64,000 bases of DNA, taken from assembly GCF_027947575.1 (NCBI RefSeq), contig NZ_CP116256.1, positions 3,162,001 through 3,226,000 on the forward strand. Direction: 5' to 3'. The notes under the pieces are model-generated. The model was given only the letters and a program-made list of their open reading frames with translations, searched no databases and was not told where the DNA came from. How positions within the stretch are numbered: the stretch's first letter is position 1; each line of letters starts with the position of its first letter. The position numbers and the translations under genes are program-made. Shown one piece after another: positions 24,026 through 33,413 of this stretch. The DNA is from Streptomyces rubrogriseus. Its GTDB lineage: Bacteria; Actinomycetota; Actinomycetes; Streptomycetales; Streptomycetaceae.

Positions 24026-26600
24026 ACGCCCCCGCCCCCGTCCCCGTCCCCGTCCGTCTGAGCGTGTCGTCGCTCAGGGCCCACAAGCGCCGCTTCGCCG
24101 GGACGTTCCTCGCCGTGGTCCTCGGCGTCGCCTTCCTGACCGGCACCCTGGTCATGGGCGACACGCTCCGCGCGAGCTTCGACACCATGTTCGGCAACGC
24201 CGCCGGCGGCACCGACGCCGTGGTGCGCAGCGCCGACGCCATCACCACACCGGGCGAGAGCCAGGGCGTACGGCAGCCGGTCGGCACCGACCTGGTGCGG
24301 ACCGTCGAGCGGGTGCCCGGCGTCGCGGCCGCCGCCCCCAGCATCCAGGGCGCCGGCCAGCTCGTCGGCGCGAACGGCGATCCGATCGGCGGCCAGGGAC
24401 CGCCCACCCTGGCCGGCAACTGGATCACCGACCCGGAGCTCAACCCGTACCGCCTCGCCGAGGGCCACGCCCCGCGGAAGTCCGGCGAGGTCGTCGTCAA
24501 CCGGGGCGCCGCCGAGAAGGGTGGCCTGGCGATCGGCGACACCACCACGCTGCGCACGCCCGACCCCGTCGAGGTCACCGTCGTGGGTCTCGCGACCTTC
24601 GGCGGCGAGGACGGCATGGCCCAGGTGACCTTCACCGGCATGACCCGGGCCGACGCGGAGAAGTACCTCACCGCACGGCCGGGCGAGGCGGCGAGCATCC
24701 AGGTGCGGGCCGGCCCGGGCATCGGCCAGCGGGAACTCGTCGACCGGCTCACCCCCGTACTGCCCGACGGCGTCGAGGCCATCACGGGGCAGGAGTCGGC
24801 GGCGGAGAACACCGACATGATCTCCAGCCAGTTCCTGACCCTGTTCACGACCTTCCTGCTCGTCTTCTCCGGCATCGCCCTGCTGGTCGCGACCTTCTCG
24901 ATCCACAACACCTTCGCCATCGTGGTCGCCCAGCGCACCCGCGAGAACGCCCTGCTGCGCGCCCTCGGCGCCTCCCGCCGCCAGGTCACCGCCGCCACCC
25001 TGGTCGAGGCGGCCGTCGTGGCCGTGACCGCGTCCGCCGCCGGGCTCGCGGGCGGCATCGGCATCGCGGCCGGACGCAGGCCCTCTTTCCGGCGATCGGC
25101 TTCCCCTTCCCCGAAGGTGCCCTGGTGATCAGCGCGCTGTCGCTGCTGCTCCCGCTCGCCGTCGGCGTCGTGGTCTGCCTCGGCTCCGCCCTGCTGCCCG
25201 CGGCCCGGGCCGGCCGCACCGCACCCCTGGCCGCGCTGCGCGAGACGGCCGTCGACACCTCCGGCGCCTCCCGCGCGCGGGCGTTCACCGGCACGGCGCT
25301 GCTCGCGCTCGCCCTCGCGGTGACACTCGTCGGAGTCCTGCTCTCGCCGTCCGTGTGGTCGGCGGGACTGGGCGCCGTCCTCACCCTGGCCGCCTTCGTG
25401 GTGCTCGGCCCGGTCGCCTCCGCCACCGCCGTACGCGTCCTCGGAGCCCCGCTGGACCGGCTGCGCGGCGTCACCGGCGTCCTCGCCCGGCGCAACGCCC
25501 TGCGCAGCCCCAGGCGCACGGCGGCCACCGCCGGGGCACTGATGATCGGCGTGGCGGTCGTGTCGCTGTTCACCGTGTTCGGGGCCTCGCTCAAGGCGAC
25601 CATGGACCAGACCGTCTCCCGGTCCTTCGCGGGCGACGTCGCCGTCAGCGCGCCGTCCTTCGGCGCGGGCGGCAGCGGCCTCAGCCCGCGGCTGGCGGGC
25701 GCGGTCCAGGAGCTGCCCGAGGTGGACACCGCCGTCGGCCTCGGCCGGGGCGTCGCGGAAGTGGACGGCGAGGGAGGGGCGTTGACCGTCACCGACCCGG
25801 CCGCCCTGAACCGCACCTTCGACCTGGGCGCCGTCCACGGCTCACTGGACGACCTCGGCACCGACGGCATCGCGGTCACCGAGAGCGAGGCGGGCGAGCG
25901 GGGGCTGACCACCGGCGACACCACGCGGCTCACCTTCACCGACGGACGCAGCGGGACCTTCACCGTCCGCGCGGTCTACGGCCAGTCCGAACTCGCCGGC
26001 GACTACGTCATCACCCGCGCGGCCTGGGCCCCGCACCGCACCCAGGACTCCGACACACTGGTCGCCGTCGCCTTCGAGGACGGCGTGAGCGCGGACGCGG
26101 GCAAGGCGGCGGTAGAGAAGGTCGCCGCCCAGTACGGCAACCCGGAGGTGCAGACCCGTGACGAGTACGCCGAGTCCTCGGCGGGCGGCATCGACATGAT
26201 GCTCACCCTCGTCTACGCGCTGCTCGCCCTCGCGGTGCTCATCGCCCTGCTCGGCATCGCCAACACCCTCACCCTGGCGGTCCACGAGCGCACCCGGGAA
26301 CTCGGCCTGCTGCGCGCCGTCGGGCAGACCCGGGCCCAGCTGCGGGCCATGGTCCGCTGGGAGTCCGTCCTGGTCGCCGCCTTCGGCACGGTCGGCGGGC
26401 TCGGCCTCGGCGCCTTCCTCGGCTGGGTCCTCGTGGCGGCCTCCGACGGCGCCTCGGACAGCGCCTTCGCCTTCGCCGTGCCGCCCGCGCAGCTCGCGGT
26501 GGTGGCGCTGGTCGGCCTCGGGGCCGGTGCCCTGGCCGGTTTGCGCCCGGCCCGGCGGGCGTCCCGCCTGGACGTACTGCGCGCCGTCGCCACGGAGTAG
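24022..26600 (+). pseudogene. FtsX/MacB-like ABC permease split by a frameshift near 25075
   Basis: Two overlapping frames, 24022-25128 and 25125-26600, are the halves of one permease of about 860 residues. The first half has an N-terminal membrane segment (FAGTFLAVVLGVAFLTGTLVMG), the MacB periplasmic domain and the first FtsX helices (FLLVFSGIALLVATFSIHNTFAIV). The second starts mid-domain (ALSLLLPLAVGVVVCLGSALLPA) and carries the second MacB/FtsX module to AVATE. Frame analysis shows that from 25077 the other frame reads QALFPAIGFPFPEGALVISALS, the expected continuation. One missing base in GGACGCAG (GGACTGCAG expected) explains the break. Gene start GTG 24022 overlaps the ATPase stop. It may be a real inactivation or an assembly error; no slippery heptamer is visible. 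Confidence 0.8.
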
Positions 26601-26824
26601 CCCGCGCCCGCCCGGCGGACCCCGGGCGAACCCGGCCGCCGGTGCGGCACCCGCCCCGCCGCGTGCCACCGCTCGTCCCCGCACCGCGTCCCCGGCTAAG
26701 CCGACGCACCGTCAGGGCTGGCACGGGCCCCGCCGGTTGCCGACCGCCCAAGCCGCCAACCCGGGCTCCGGGCGGCGCCGGAACCGGCGCACACGGTCCG
26801 CGGTGGCGGACGGTCACCGCCCGG

Positions 26825-27373
26825 TCAGCCTGCAACGGCCGACCGGGCGGGAGCGGGTTGGGGGCTGCCGAGGCCGACCTCGCGCTCGACCTCCGCGAAC
26901 GCGGCGGCCGGCACCTCCTCGACCAGACGGCGCGGCGGACGGGCCGACACGGGTCGCGCGGGGACCGGCGCGGCGGTCACGGCCGTCGGGAGCGTGAACC
27001 AGACGACCTTGCCGGACTCGCCGTCCGGCCGGGCACCCCAGCTCTCGCTCATCGCGGCCACCATGGCGAGCCCGCGCCCACACGTGGCGAGGGGCTCGGC
27101 GTCGTCCACGACGGGCAGTCGCGCATCGTGGTCGCGCACCGAGACCGTCAGCCGGTCCAGGAGCAGTTCTATCTCCACGGTGCACGTCTTGTCGGGCCGC
27201 GCATGCAGGTGGACATTGGTCAGCAACTCCGTCACGCCGAGCACCGCACGGTCGATCAGGAGATCCATATGCCAGTAGCGCAATTGCGCAGATACGATTC
27301 TGCGGACCTGGCCGATCCGCGACGGCAGGGCTTGGAGCTCCACCGTGCAGTGTCTGCTTGGGTGAGTGATCAC
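26825..27373 (-). CDS. Anti-sigma-factor-like ATP-binding protein (RsbW/SpoIIAB-type HATPase)
   Basis: A 182-residue protein with a histidine-kinase-like ATPase fold: N-box GVTELLTNVHLHA (about residues 44-56), then VRDHDARLP and the G-rich GRGLAMVAAMSESWG. Streptomyces encode many such single-domain ATPases, which act as anti-sigma factors or phosphorylate anti-anti-sigma factors. The C-terminal roughly 45 residues are an Ala/Pro/Arg-rich tail. GTG 27373 (VITHPSRHCTVELQ) has a GGGGAG site. No sigma or STAS partner is adjacent, so its target is unknown. The 224 bases between it and the ABC permease end hold no gene. Confidence 0.8.
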   Translation of the reverse strand: MITHPSRHCTVELQALPSRIGQVRRIVSAQLRYWHMDLLIDRAVLGVTELLTNVHLHARPDKTCTVEIELLLDRLTVSVRDHDARLPVVDDAEPLATCGRGLAMVAAMSESWGARPDGESGKVVWFTLPTAVTAAPVPARPVSARPPRRLVEEVPAAAFAEVEREVGLGSPQPAPARSAVAG

Positions 27374-27558
27374 GGCTGCGACTCCCCGACATAGAGGTCC
27401 GGAAGAACACGGAGTTCGGATCCAGCGAGCCGCACGTGGCGCACGTCGCCCGCTGTCGTGGCCGGCGGGCTGGTTCGCAGCGTTATCGCCGGTAAACCCA
27501 GAGTGACGTGAGACCAGCGTGACGCAAGGGGTGAGGCACCGCAAGTTACGGACATCTC

Positions 27559-27882
27559 TCAGGCGCGGCGTCCGGCCGCCCTGCGCACCGCCTCGATGAA
27601 GCGGCGGGCCGCGGGAGGCCCCGGTTCCCCGGGTGCCGGGTCGCGCTCGCCCAGGGTCAGCAGGTACCGCTTCCCGTCCAGGTCGGCCAGCGCCCGGTCC
27701 TGCGGGGCGAACCACGGGCGGGAGACGCGCACCGCCTGCACCGGCGCGCTGTCTATCTCACTGCCGTAGCTGGTCAGCAATTCCACCCGGCCACCGCTGA
27801 TCCGGACCGTCCCGGCCCGGGTGAGCGAACGCAGCCGTTTGCCGATCCGCACCCCCGTGGCCCTGAACTCCGGCTCCGCCAT
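27559..27882 (-). CDS. Small conserved-looking protein of unknown function
   Basis: A 107-residue cytosolic protein, basic in its N-terminal half (RIGKRLRSLTRAGTVRISGGRVELLTSYGSEID). A YLLTLGERD strand and an Arg/Ala-rich C-terminal helix follow. No catalytic motif, membrane segment or signal was recognised. The ATG at 27882 is preceded by GAGGGGGC; longer in-frame starts run back into the regulatory region of the divergent PLP gene. It is 185 bases upstream of, and cooriented with, the anti-sigma-like gene, and divergent from the Cds1-like gene. Confidence 0.6.
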   Translation of the reverse strand: MAEPEFRATGVRIGKRLRSLTRAGTVRISGGRVELLTSYGSEIDSAPVQAVRVSRPWFAPQDRALADLDGKRYLLTLGERDPAPGEPGPPAARRFIEAVRRAAGRRA

Positions 27883-28040
27883 GGCCGTCGCCCCCTCGTG
27901 CGCGTCGGTTCCGCCGCTGGCAGTCTGCCCGCACCACGCTCCGAGCACCAGTACGCGCCGGTCCTTTCCGGAGGCGACCGGAGCACTCGCGTGAATGCGC
28001 CCCCCGTCGCGCCCCCGCCGCGTCGACCGTCGTACCCCAG

Positions 28041-28118
28041 GGGTGCCTTTGAGGCACCCAAAGGGGCGTTTATGCAGGTGAGAAGCGTGTGCAAGGTGTT
28101 TATGATCCAGGTGTCGGC
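28041..28118 (+). promoter_or_regulatory. Leader region of the Cds1-like gene: hairpin plus direct repeats
   Basis: GGGTGCC (28041-28047) and GGCACCC (28053-28059) form a perfect 7-bp hairpin with loop TTTGA. Downstream, GTTTATGCAGGTG (about 28068-28080) and GTTTATGATCCAGGTG (about 28098-28113) are imperfect direct repeats. The arrangement suggests a regulator bound to tandem sites and/or a structured leader. No match to a named riboswitch was recognised. Confidence 0.45.
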
Positions 28119-28159
28119 CGCGCTGTCCGCCGTCGGCGCGCAGCGTAAGGAGCCTCGAA

Positions 28160-29290
28160 GTGAGCACTGACCGACAGACCGGCACCGGCACCGGCACCAC
28201 CCTCGACGTCGACCGCAGTGACGCCTTCTACCGTGCCTGGCTGAAAGAGGCCGTCCGCAAGGTCCAGGCCGACGCGAACCGCTCGGCCGACACCCATTTG
28301 CTCCTGTTCCCACTCCCCGAGCACTGGGGCATCGACCTGTACCTGAAGGACGAGTCGACCCACCCGACCGGCAGCCTCAAGCACCGGCTCGCCCGCTCCC
28401 TGTTCCTCTACGGCCTGTGCAACGGCTGGATCCGGCCGGACCGCCCGGTCATCGAGGCGTCCAGCGGCTCGACGGCCGTCTCCGAGGCCTACTTCGCCAA
28501 GCTGGTCGGCGTCCCCTTCATCGCCGTCATGCCCCGGACGACGAGCACCGAGAAGATCCGGCTGATCGAGTTCCACGGCGGACGGTGCCACTTCGTGGAC
28601 GACTCCCGGCGGATGTACGAGGAGTCGGCCCGCCTCGCGGCGGAGACCGGCGGCCACTACATGGACCAGTTCACCTACGCCGAGCGCGCCACGGACTGGC
28701 GCGGCAACAACAACATCGCCGAGTCGATCTTCCGTCAGCTGCGGCTGGAACGGTATCCCGAGCCGTCCTGGATCGTCGCCACGGCCGGCACCGGCGGCAC
28801 CTCGGCGACCCTCGCCCGCTACGTCCACTACATGCAGTACGACACCCGCGTCTGCGTCGCCGACCCGGACAACTCCTGCTTCTTCGAGGGCTGGACCACC
28901 GGCGACCCCGACGTGGCCTGCGACCGCGGCTCCCGCATCGAGGGCATCGGACGGCCCCGGATGGAACCGAGCTTCGTACCCGGCGCGGTCGACCGCATGA
29001 TGAAGGTGCCGGACGCGGCCAGCGTCGCGGCCGTCCGGTCCCTGGAGCGGGCCATCGGCCGCAAGGCGGGCGGCTCCACCGGCACCGGACTGTGGAGCGC
29101 GTTGAAGATCGTCGCCGAGATGGTGGCCGCGGGGGAGCGGGGCAGCGTCGTGACACTGCTGTGCGATCCGGGGGACCGGTACCTCGACAAGTACTACTCG
29201 GACGCCTGGCTCGCCGAACAGGGCCTCGACATCGAGCCGTACACGGCGGCGATCGAGTCCCTGCTGCGCACCGGCAGCCTGCTCGACTGA
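28160..29290 (+). CDS. PLP-dependent cysteine synthase-family protein (Cds1-like cysteine desulfhydrase)
   Basis: A 376-residue fold-type II PLP enzyme. The PLP-binding Lys is in [12 protein letters not shown] (about residue 75), the Asn/Ser phosphate-contact segment is [12 protein letters not shown], and the glycine loop is [15 protein letters not shown]. The sequence resembles the mycobacterial Rv3684 (Cds1) group, which degrades L-cysteine to sulfide, ammonia and pyruvate, more than CysK or CysM: it has a long N-terminus and [18 protein letters not shown] near the end. GTG 28160 follows AAGGAG. It stands alone with a structured leader. Substrate assignment is by family resemblance. Confidence 0.78.
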   Translation: MSTDRQTGTGTGTTLDVDRSDAFYRAWLKEAVRKVQADANRSADTHLLLFPLPEHWGIDLYLKDESTHPTGSLKHRLARSLFLYGLCNGWIRPDRPVIEASSGSTAVSEAYFAKLVGVPFIAVMPRTTSTEKIRLIEFHGGRCHFVDDSRRMYEESARLAAETGGHYMDQFTYAERATDWRGNNNIAESIFRQLRLERYPEPSWIVATAGTGGTSATLARYVHYMQYDTRVCVADPDNSCFFEGWTTGDPDVACDRGSRIEGIGRPRMEPSFVPGAVDRMMKVPDAASVAAVRSLERAIGRKAGGSTGTGLWSALKIVAEMVAAGERGSVVTLLCDPGDRYLDKYYSDAWLAEQGLDIEPYTAAIESLLRTGSLLD

Positions 29291-29317
29291 GCCGGTCGCC
29301 GGTCGCCGGTCGCCGGG

Positions 29318-29791
29318 CTACGGCCGCCGCAGTCGGCGGTCCAGCGACGTGACCGCACTCCGGAACGCCCGCCCCAGCCCCGGACGCGCCCGGTCGAGCA
29401 CGAAACGGAACGGCGCCGTACCGTCCGCCGCGAACGTCCAGCGCACCCGCGTCCCGGTCCCGGCCGGTGACAGACGCCACTCCTCGAGCATGGCCCGGGC
29501 CCCCGGCACGTTGGTGACGTCGACGCGGTAGGCGTACACGTCGGACCGCTCGGCCGCCAGCACCGTCTCCACGAAGCGCGCACCGCCCCTGAGCCGGATC
29601 TCGCGCCCCGCGCCCTCACCGATCGGCCGGGCGAACGTCACCGCCGAAAACCACGCGGTCCAGCCCGGCACGTCCTCGGCCAGGGCGCGGAAGACCGCGT
29701 CCGGAGCGGCGGCGACCTCACGCGCGAAGACCAGGCGTACCGGCGCCGTCTCGACGAAGTCGAGACCCACCGGACGCAGACGGCGAGCCAT
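29318..29791 (-). CDS. SRPBCC-family (START/polyketide cyclase-like) lipid-binding protein
   Basis: A 157-residue SRPBCC-fold protein: strand LVFAREVAAAPDAVFRALA, then VPGWTAWFSAV, a central beta-sheet (REIRLRGGARFVETVL, YAYRVDVTNV) and a C-terminal helix (RPGLGRAFRSAVTSLDRRL) capping the cavity. Such proteins bind hydrophobic ligands; no catalytic residues stand out. ATG 29791 (MARRLRPVG) is preferred over an in-frame GTG three codons earlier. Its gene converges with the Cds1-like gene, 27 bases apart. The spacer contains a triple GGTCGCC microrepeat. Confidence 0.78.
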   Translation of the reverse strand: MARRLRPVGLDFVETAPVRLVFAREVAAAPDAVFRALAEDVPGWTAWFSAVTFARPIGEGAGREIRLRGGARFVETVLAAERSDVYAYRVDVTNVPGARAMLEEWRLSPAGTGTRVRWTFAADGTAPFRFVLDRARPGLGRAFRSAVTSLDRRLRRP

Positions 29792-29923
29792 GGACACCAC
29801 CCCCTGGTGCGAAGCCGCGCGCGGCGGACGATCGGCTGGGTGGCGCCACGATAGACCCCGGGCGCGCCGGGTGTCAGCGGGGCGGGCACCCGACGGAGGC
29901 CCCGCGCACGGCCGGCGCCGAGG

Positions 29924-30748
29924 TCAGTCGGCCTCGGGCTCCGGCTCGCCCGCCACGACCAGCCCGAGGTGCTCGGCGACCTCCGCGCGGGCATCCGCCG
30001 ACAGGCCGGAGTCGGTGACGAGCGTGTCCACCTGCTCCAGCGCGGCGAACGAACTCAGGCCCACGACACCCCACTTGGTGTGGTCCGCGACCACCACGAC
30101 ACGCCGTGCCGACTGCACGAGCCGCCGGTTCGTCTCGGCCTCCGCGAGGTTCGGCGTGGACAGGCCGGCCTCGGCCGATATTCCGTGCACGCCCAGGAAC
30201 AGCGCGTCGAAGTGGAGCGTCGCGATCGCCTGGTCGGCGACCGGGCCCACCAGCGAGTCGGACGGCGTGCGCACACCGCCGGTGAGCACCACCGTCGCCC
30301 CGCCCTGCCGCGCCCCCGACGTACGCTGCGCCACGTGGAACACGTCGGCCACCCGCACCGAGTTGGTGACCACCGTCAGATCCGGCACGTCCACCAGCCG
30401 GTGCGCCAGCGCGTACGTCGTCGTACCGCCCGACAGGGCGATCGCGGCGCCCGGCGCGACCAGCTCCGCCGCGGCCCGCGCGATGTCCTCCTTGGCGGTC
30501 GGCTCCAGACCCGACTTGGCCTCGAACCCCGGCTCGTGCGTGCTCGCCTCGGCCACCGGGACCGCGCCGCCGTGCACCTTCTCCAGCACACCCTGCCGGG
30601 AGAGCGCGTCCAGGTCGCGGCGGACCGTCATGTCCGACACGCCGAGCTTGCGGGTCAGCTCGTTGACCCGGACCCCGCCCCGGCGGCGCACCTCGTCGAG
30701 GATCAGGGCGCGCCGCTGCTCCGCGAGGAGGTTCGGATTCTCACTCAC
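29924..30748 (-). CDS. DeoR/GlpR-family transcriptional regulator
   Basis: A 274-residue DeoR-type protein. The N-terminal helix-turn-helix is VNELTRKLGVSDMTVRRDLDALSRQGVL (about residues 28-55), followed by EKVHGGAVP. The sensor domain has ALSGGTTTYALAHRL, GLVP-like LVGPVADQAI and VVVADHTKWGVVGLSSFA, typical of sugar-phosphate-responsive members. The start GTG 30748 has AAGGA upstream. It is divergent from the membrane hydrolase gene and 132 bases upstream of the SRPBCC gene. No sugar-pathway gene is beside it, so it probably acts on a distant operon as well as itself. Confidence 0.86.
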   Translation of the reverse strand: MSENPNLLAEQRRALILDEVRRRGGVRVNELTRKLGVSDMTVRRDLDALSRQGVLEKVHGGAVPVAEASTHEPGFEAKSGLEPTAKEDIARAAAELVAPGAAIALSGGTTTYALAHRLVDVPDLTVVTNSVRVADVFHVAQRTSGARQGGATVVLTGGVRTPSDSLVGPVADQAIATLHFDALFLGVHGISAEAGLSTPNLAEAETNRRLVQSARRVVVVADHTKWGVVGLSSFAALEQVDTLVTDSGLSADARAEVAEHLGLVVAGEPEPEAD

Positions 30749-31005
30749 GTACGCCCCGGTCCTTTCGCCGCAAACCCGTCCGACACGCCGCCGCACTCGC
30801 TCGGATGAGGACTTCTCCCCGCACCCGTGCGCGGATGTCCCATCCTCGCACGCCCCACCGCGGCCCGCGCCACCGCCCGTCCCCGGCACCACCGGCCACA
30901 CGGATCGGGGAGATTCCGTGCCGAAGGGTGTACGACGTCCGCGAACGGGAGATCCTTGTGCCCGCACGGACAGAGCCGACGGCACGTCACGGGGGAGTGC
31001 GGACA

Positions 31006-33363
31006 GTGGAGAAGGCGCAGGAACGGGCCGGGACGGGCGGGCGCGACGCGAGAAGCGGCACCGCCCTGGAACTCCTGGTCCACGGAGTGGGCGGTACGAC
31101 ACCCACCGAGATGCTGGACGACCCGCGGACCGTGCGGATCACCGGCGACCACGTCGCGGCCGTCTTCCGGCGCACCGAGGACGCCGACGCCGAGTCCCGG
31201 CCGGAGGACTACCGGGGCCGGCCGGTCCCCGAGGCCTACGTCTGGTGCAACCTGACCTCCGGCAACGGCACCCGAGCCCTGTGGCTGCTGCTCCTGCCCT
31301 TCATGGTGGTCAACATCGCCCACTGGATGCGGCCCGCCGCCCACGGCCGGATCCGCACGGTCCGCCTCTACGGACTGCTGCTGCGGCTCGCGGGCCTCAC
31401 CCTGACGGTGCTGCTCGTCGCCGCCGCCTGCGAGGTCGCCCTCGACCTCGTGGCCTGGCAGTGCGCGGGCACGCGCGCGTGCGCCGAACGGCACTCCTGG
31501 CTGGGCTTCCTGTCACCGGCACTGTCGGAGGGCGGCTGGTGGAGCACGCCCGGCCGCAGGCTCGCCCTCGCGGCCGCGGTGCCCGCCGCCCTGACCGGGC
31601 TGCTGTGGTACCTCTCGCTGCGCACCTGGCGGGCGTACGAGTCCCAGCAGCCGATGGACCGCGAGGCCGACGCCGAGGAGGACCCCCGCCGCGCCGCGCT
31701 GAGCCGCCCCGGGTTCTGGTACGGACGCCGCCTGGTGGCCCGGCTGCGCGCCGCGCACACCGCCGCCGGTCTGCTGACCGTCGCCGTGGGGGTGGCCGCC
31801 CCGGCGGCCCGCTTCGACCGCCGGCCGGGCGGACCCGCACCGCTCGACACGCTCGGATGGGCGCTGCTGGGGGCGATGGCCGCCGGGGCGGTCGCCGTGG
31901 CCGCGGTGGTGTGCCGCCGCGGCCGCAGCGAGCGGCTCATCGACCGGACACTCGACGAGCACCTCGTCCGCCGCCTGCCGCTCGCCGCCCTCCTCCTGTT
32001 CGTCCTCGCCCTGCTCTACGGCGGCTGGTCCCGCCCGGACTGGACCTCGGACGGCCGGCTGTCCGGGAACACCGCCTTCGGCGGCATCGCCCTGGTACAG
32101 GGTCTGCTCGTCGTCGCCCTGGCCGTGGTCGCCCACCTGCTCCACCGCAGCCGCCCCGACGTCCGCGCCGCGATCCGCGGCCTCGGCGGCCCCGCCGTCG
32201 CCATGCTGGCCTGCGCGCTGGGCGGCGTGATGTCGGGCGGCGTCGCCCAGCGCGTCGCCGACTGGATGGACGGCACCGGCGTCTCCCTCGACGGCCCGCC
32301 CGTCCTGCTGACCTGGCAGGCGTCCGTCATCCCGCCGCTGCTCGTCGTCGTCCTGCTGATGTGCGCCGGGCTCGCCCTGCACACCCTGCGCCTCGCCCGC
32401 GCGGAACGGGACGCCGTGGAAGGCGACCACCCGGGCGAGACCGGAGACCCGGGGCGCACCCGGCGCATCGCCCTCAGCCGCGCCATGGCCACCCTCACCG
32501 ACCGGGCGCCCCTCCTCGTCGCCATCACCTCCACCGCCACCCTGCTCCTCGGCGCCGGAGCCCTGGTGGGCGCCCTGACCACCGGCCGGGTGCCCGGCGA
32601 GGCCGCGCGCGGCACGTACGCCGTGGTCCAGGGGGCCGCGCAGACCGCGCAGGATCTGGGGTCCTGGCTGATCGGCCTCGGCTTCATACTGTTCGTCACC
32701 TGGGGCAGGCGTGCCTACAAGGACGCCTCCGCGCGGCGCACCATCGGCATCCTGTGGGACGTCGGCACCTTCTGGCCGCGCGCCGCGCACCCCTTCGCAC
32801 CGCCCTGCTACGCCGAGCGCGCGGTGCCCGACCTGACCTGGCGGATGGCGACCTGGACCCGCGCCACCGGCGGCCGGCTGGTCATCTCCGGGCACTCGCA
32901 GGGCAGCGTCCTCGCCGCCGCCGCGTCCTGGCAGCTCGAACCGTCCGCCCGCGGGCGCGTCGCCCTGCTCACCTACGGCTCCCCGCTGGAGCGGCTGTAC
33001 GGCCGCTGGTTCCCGGCCCACTTCGGTCCCGACGCGCTCGCCTCGCTGCACGAGGAGGTCGACTGCTGGCGCAACCTCTACCGGCGCACCGACCCCATAG
33101 GCGGCCCGATGCGGCTGCCGGGCGACGCGGGCCCCGCGGTGGACCGCGCGCCCCTCAGGGACCCGCTGACGTACGGCCGGACCGAACTCCACCCGCTGCC
33201 GGCGCCGATCCTCGGCCACTCCGACTACCAGGCCGACCCGGTCTTCGCCGAGGAACGCGGACGGCTGCTGGCCCGGTTGCGCCCGGAGCTGCCGGCGCCG
33301 CGCCACACGGAGGGCGCCACCGCCACCGTCCCGGCGGCCGACGGCACGGTGGGGGACTGCTAG
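31006..33363 (+). CDS. Polytopic membrane protein with a split alpha/beta-hydrolase (lipase-like) domain
   Basis: About 785 residues. Near the N-terminus is a strand plus oxyanion-type motif, LELLVHGVGGTTP (His-Gly at about residues 26-27). Ten or eleven membrane helices follow (from WLLLLPFMVVNIAHW to LIGLGFILFVTWG). The nucleophile elbow LVISGHSQGSVLAAAA then appears with Ser near residue 631, and a candidate catalytic His lies in ILGHSDYQADPVF. The hydrolase half-motifs resemble PGAP1/lipase-type enzymes, but the membrane domain separates them. GTG 31006 is chosen for its GGGGGAG site; GTG 30958 (GGGAG) and ATG 30805 are alternatives. It may act on a membrane lipid or acylated protein; function unknown. 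Confidence 0.75.
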   Translation: MEKAQERAGTGGRDARSGTALELLVHGVGGTTPTEMLDDPRTVRITGDHVAAVFRRTEDADAESRPEDYRGRPVPEAYVWCNLTSGNGTRALWLLLLPFMVVNIAHWMRPAAHGRIRTVRLYGLLLRLAGLTLTVLLVAAACEVALDLVAWQCAGTRACAERHSWLGFLSPALSEGGWWSTPGRRLALAAAVPAALTGLLWYLSLRTWRAYESQQPMDREADAEEDPRRAALSRPGFWYGRRLVARLRAAHTAAGLLTVAVGVAAPAARFDRRPGGPAPLDTLGWALLGAMAAGAVAVAAVVCRRGRSERLIDRTLDEHLVRRLPLAALLLFVLALLYGGWSRPDWTSDGRLSGNTAFGGIALVQGLLVVALAVVAHLLHRSRPDVRAAIRGLGGPAVAMLACALGGVMSGGVAQRVADWMDGTGVSLDGPPVLLTWQASVIPPLLVVVLLMCAGLALHTLRLARAERDAVEGDHPGETGDPGRTRRIALSRAMATLTDRAPLLVAITSTATLLLGAGALVGALTTGRVPGEAARGTYAVVQGAAQTAQDLGSWLIGLGFILFVTWGRRAYKDASARRTIGILWDVGTFWPRAAHPFAPPCYAERAVPDLTWRMATWTRATGGRLVISGHSQGSVLAAAASWQLEPSARGRVALLTYGSPLERLYGRWFPAHFGPDALASLHEEVDCWRNLYRRTDPIGGPMRLPGDAGPAVDRAPLRDPLTYGRTELHPLPAPILGHSDYQADPVFAEERGRLLARLRPELPAPRHTEGATATVPAADGTVGDC

Positions 33364-33413
33364 TACGGCGGGAGGGCCGCAAGTACCCGGTCCGGCGCCA
33401 CGCCCCGGCTCCG

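Noticed and set aside
25060..25130. Programmed ribosomal frameshift in the ABC permease
   Set aside because: No slippery heptamer or downstream structure is apparent, and a simple one-base loss explains the break.
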